Source: DYRB01 sp963845265
Lineage (GTDB): Bacteria; Pseudomonadota; Gammaproteobacteria; Chromatiales; Chromatiaceae
Reading direction: 5' to 3'
DNA: 64,000 bases
Assembly (NCBI GenBank): GCA_963845265.1
Contig: CAWJRN010000017.1
Coordinates: forward strand, 32,547 to 96,546
The stretch's first letter is position 1, and each line of letters opens with the position of its first letter. The notes beneath the pieces were generated by a model. The model did no database searches and was not told where the DNA came from. It worked only from the letters and a program-made list of their open reading frames with translations. This document shows, piece by piece, positions 63,951 to 64,000 of the stretch. The position numbers and the translations under genes were made by a program.

Positions 63951-64000
63951 CTGCGGTGCCGACATGCGCATCATCGCCTTCATCACCGAGGCCGCCCCGG
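63951..64000 (+). pseudogene. IS91-like transposase, continuation after the insertion
   Basis: The frame reads C-GADMRIIAFITEAAP up to the window edge. It matches the segment after the CxxC zinc motif of IS91-type transposases and completes the CPCC that ends at 61202. The gene continues outside the window. Confidence 0.7.

Larger units (their letters stand above)
61203..63954 (+). mobile_element. Serine-recombinase mobile element (2.75 kb) inserted in the IS91-like transposase
   Basis: The element is bounded by CTGC direct repeats at 61199-61202 and 63951-63954. Cutting it out rejoins ...LPLACPCC to GADMRIIAFITEAAP in frame, which is the continuous zinc-motif region of IS91-type transposases. 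Inside are a DUF5372-like frame, a 57-residue small gene and a large serine recombinase. No terminal inverted repeats were found, as expected for a serine recombinase. Confidence 0.8.

Overview
The window is GC-rich, dense bacterial chromosome that reads as a gammaproteobacterium, most likely a sulfur-oxidising relative of the purple sulfur bacteria (Chromatiaceae). The pointers are a sulfide:quinone-reductase-like flavoprotein, a Sat-type ATP sulfurylase and a menaquinone cluster, set among gammaproteobacterial household genes (metH, secA, argJ, a Nudix/ThiE fusion, a Pro-Arg-His-Lys tRNA cluster, ybbA/ybbP/tesA, rimK, ygfZ). No photosynthesis genes are present, so the family assignment is inference.

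Layout. 1-8.1 kb: end of metH, a membrane-anchored DUF4124/gluzincin protein, a broken Uma2 gene, secA, argJ, the Nudix-ThiE fusion and a CDGSH protein. 8.2-8.9 kb: a four-tRNA operon with a clear promoter and terminator. 8.9-16.4 kb: lipoprotein, arfB, TauD-like oxygenase, uspA, an NTF2-like protein, a large DUF349 protein, a membrane thioredoxin and a hypothetical. 16.5-20.3 kb: ybbP-ybbA, divergent from tesA with overlapping start codons. 20.5-30.0 kb: the SQR-like gene, rimK, an LplT-PlsC-acyl-ACP-synthetase fusion and a GH94 phosphorylase. 30.2-38.1 kb: TAXI-type binding protein, the menB-menA-menC-thioesterase operon, a fatty acid desaturase and sat. 38.7-54.9 kb: DUF1631 protein, lytic transglycosylase, Nudix hydrolase, M15/DUF882 protein, RNB nuclease, ygfZ, methyltransferase, HIT protein, lemA with an M48 protease, and an arginine/lysine/ornithine decarboxylase. 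55-64 kb: an accessory, decayed region with remnants of a toxin-antitoxin pair, two secreted enzymes (an IPT/TIG alpha/beta hydrolase and a trypsin-like protease), a tandem-repeat peptide gene, transposase debris and a nested mobile-element structure.

Two themes stand out. First, five conserved genes (secA, the SQR-like gene, rimK, the aas fusion, the M48 protease) each need removal of exactly one base to be intact. Because secA is essential, this points to insertion errors in the assembly more than to real decay. Second, the right end records successive insertions into one IS91-like transposase gene: a 50-bp repeat unit (also present as a tandem pair at 36.7 kb) entered with a 5-bp direct repeat, and a 2.75-kb serine-recombinase element entered with a 4-bp direct repeat. 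Removing each restores the transposase reading frame exactly at that point. No CRISPR array, rRNA or obvious prophage was found.
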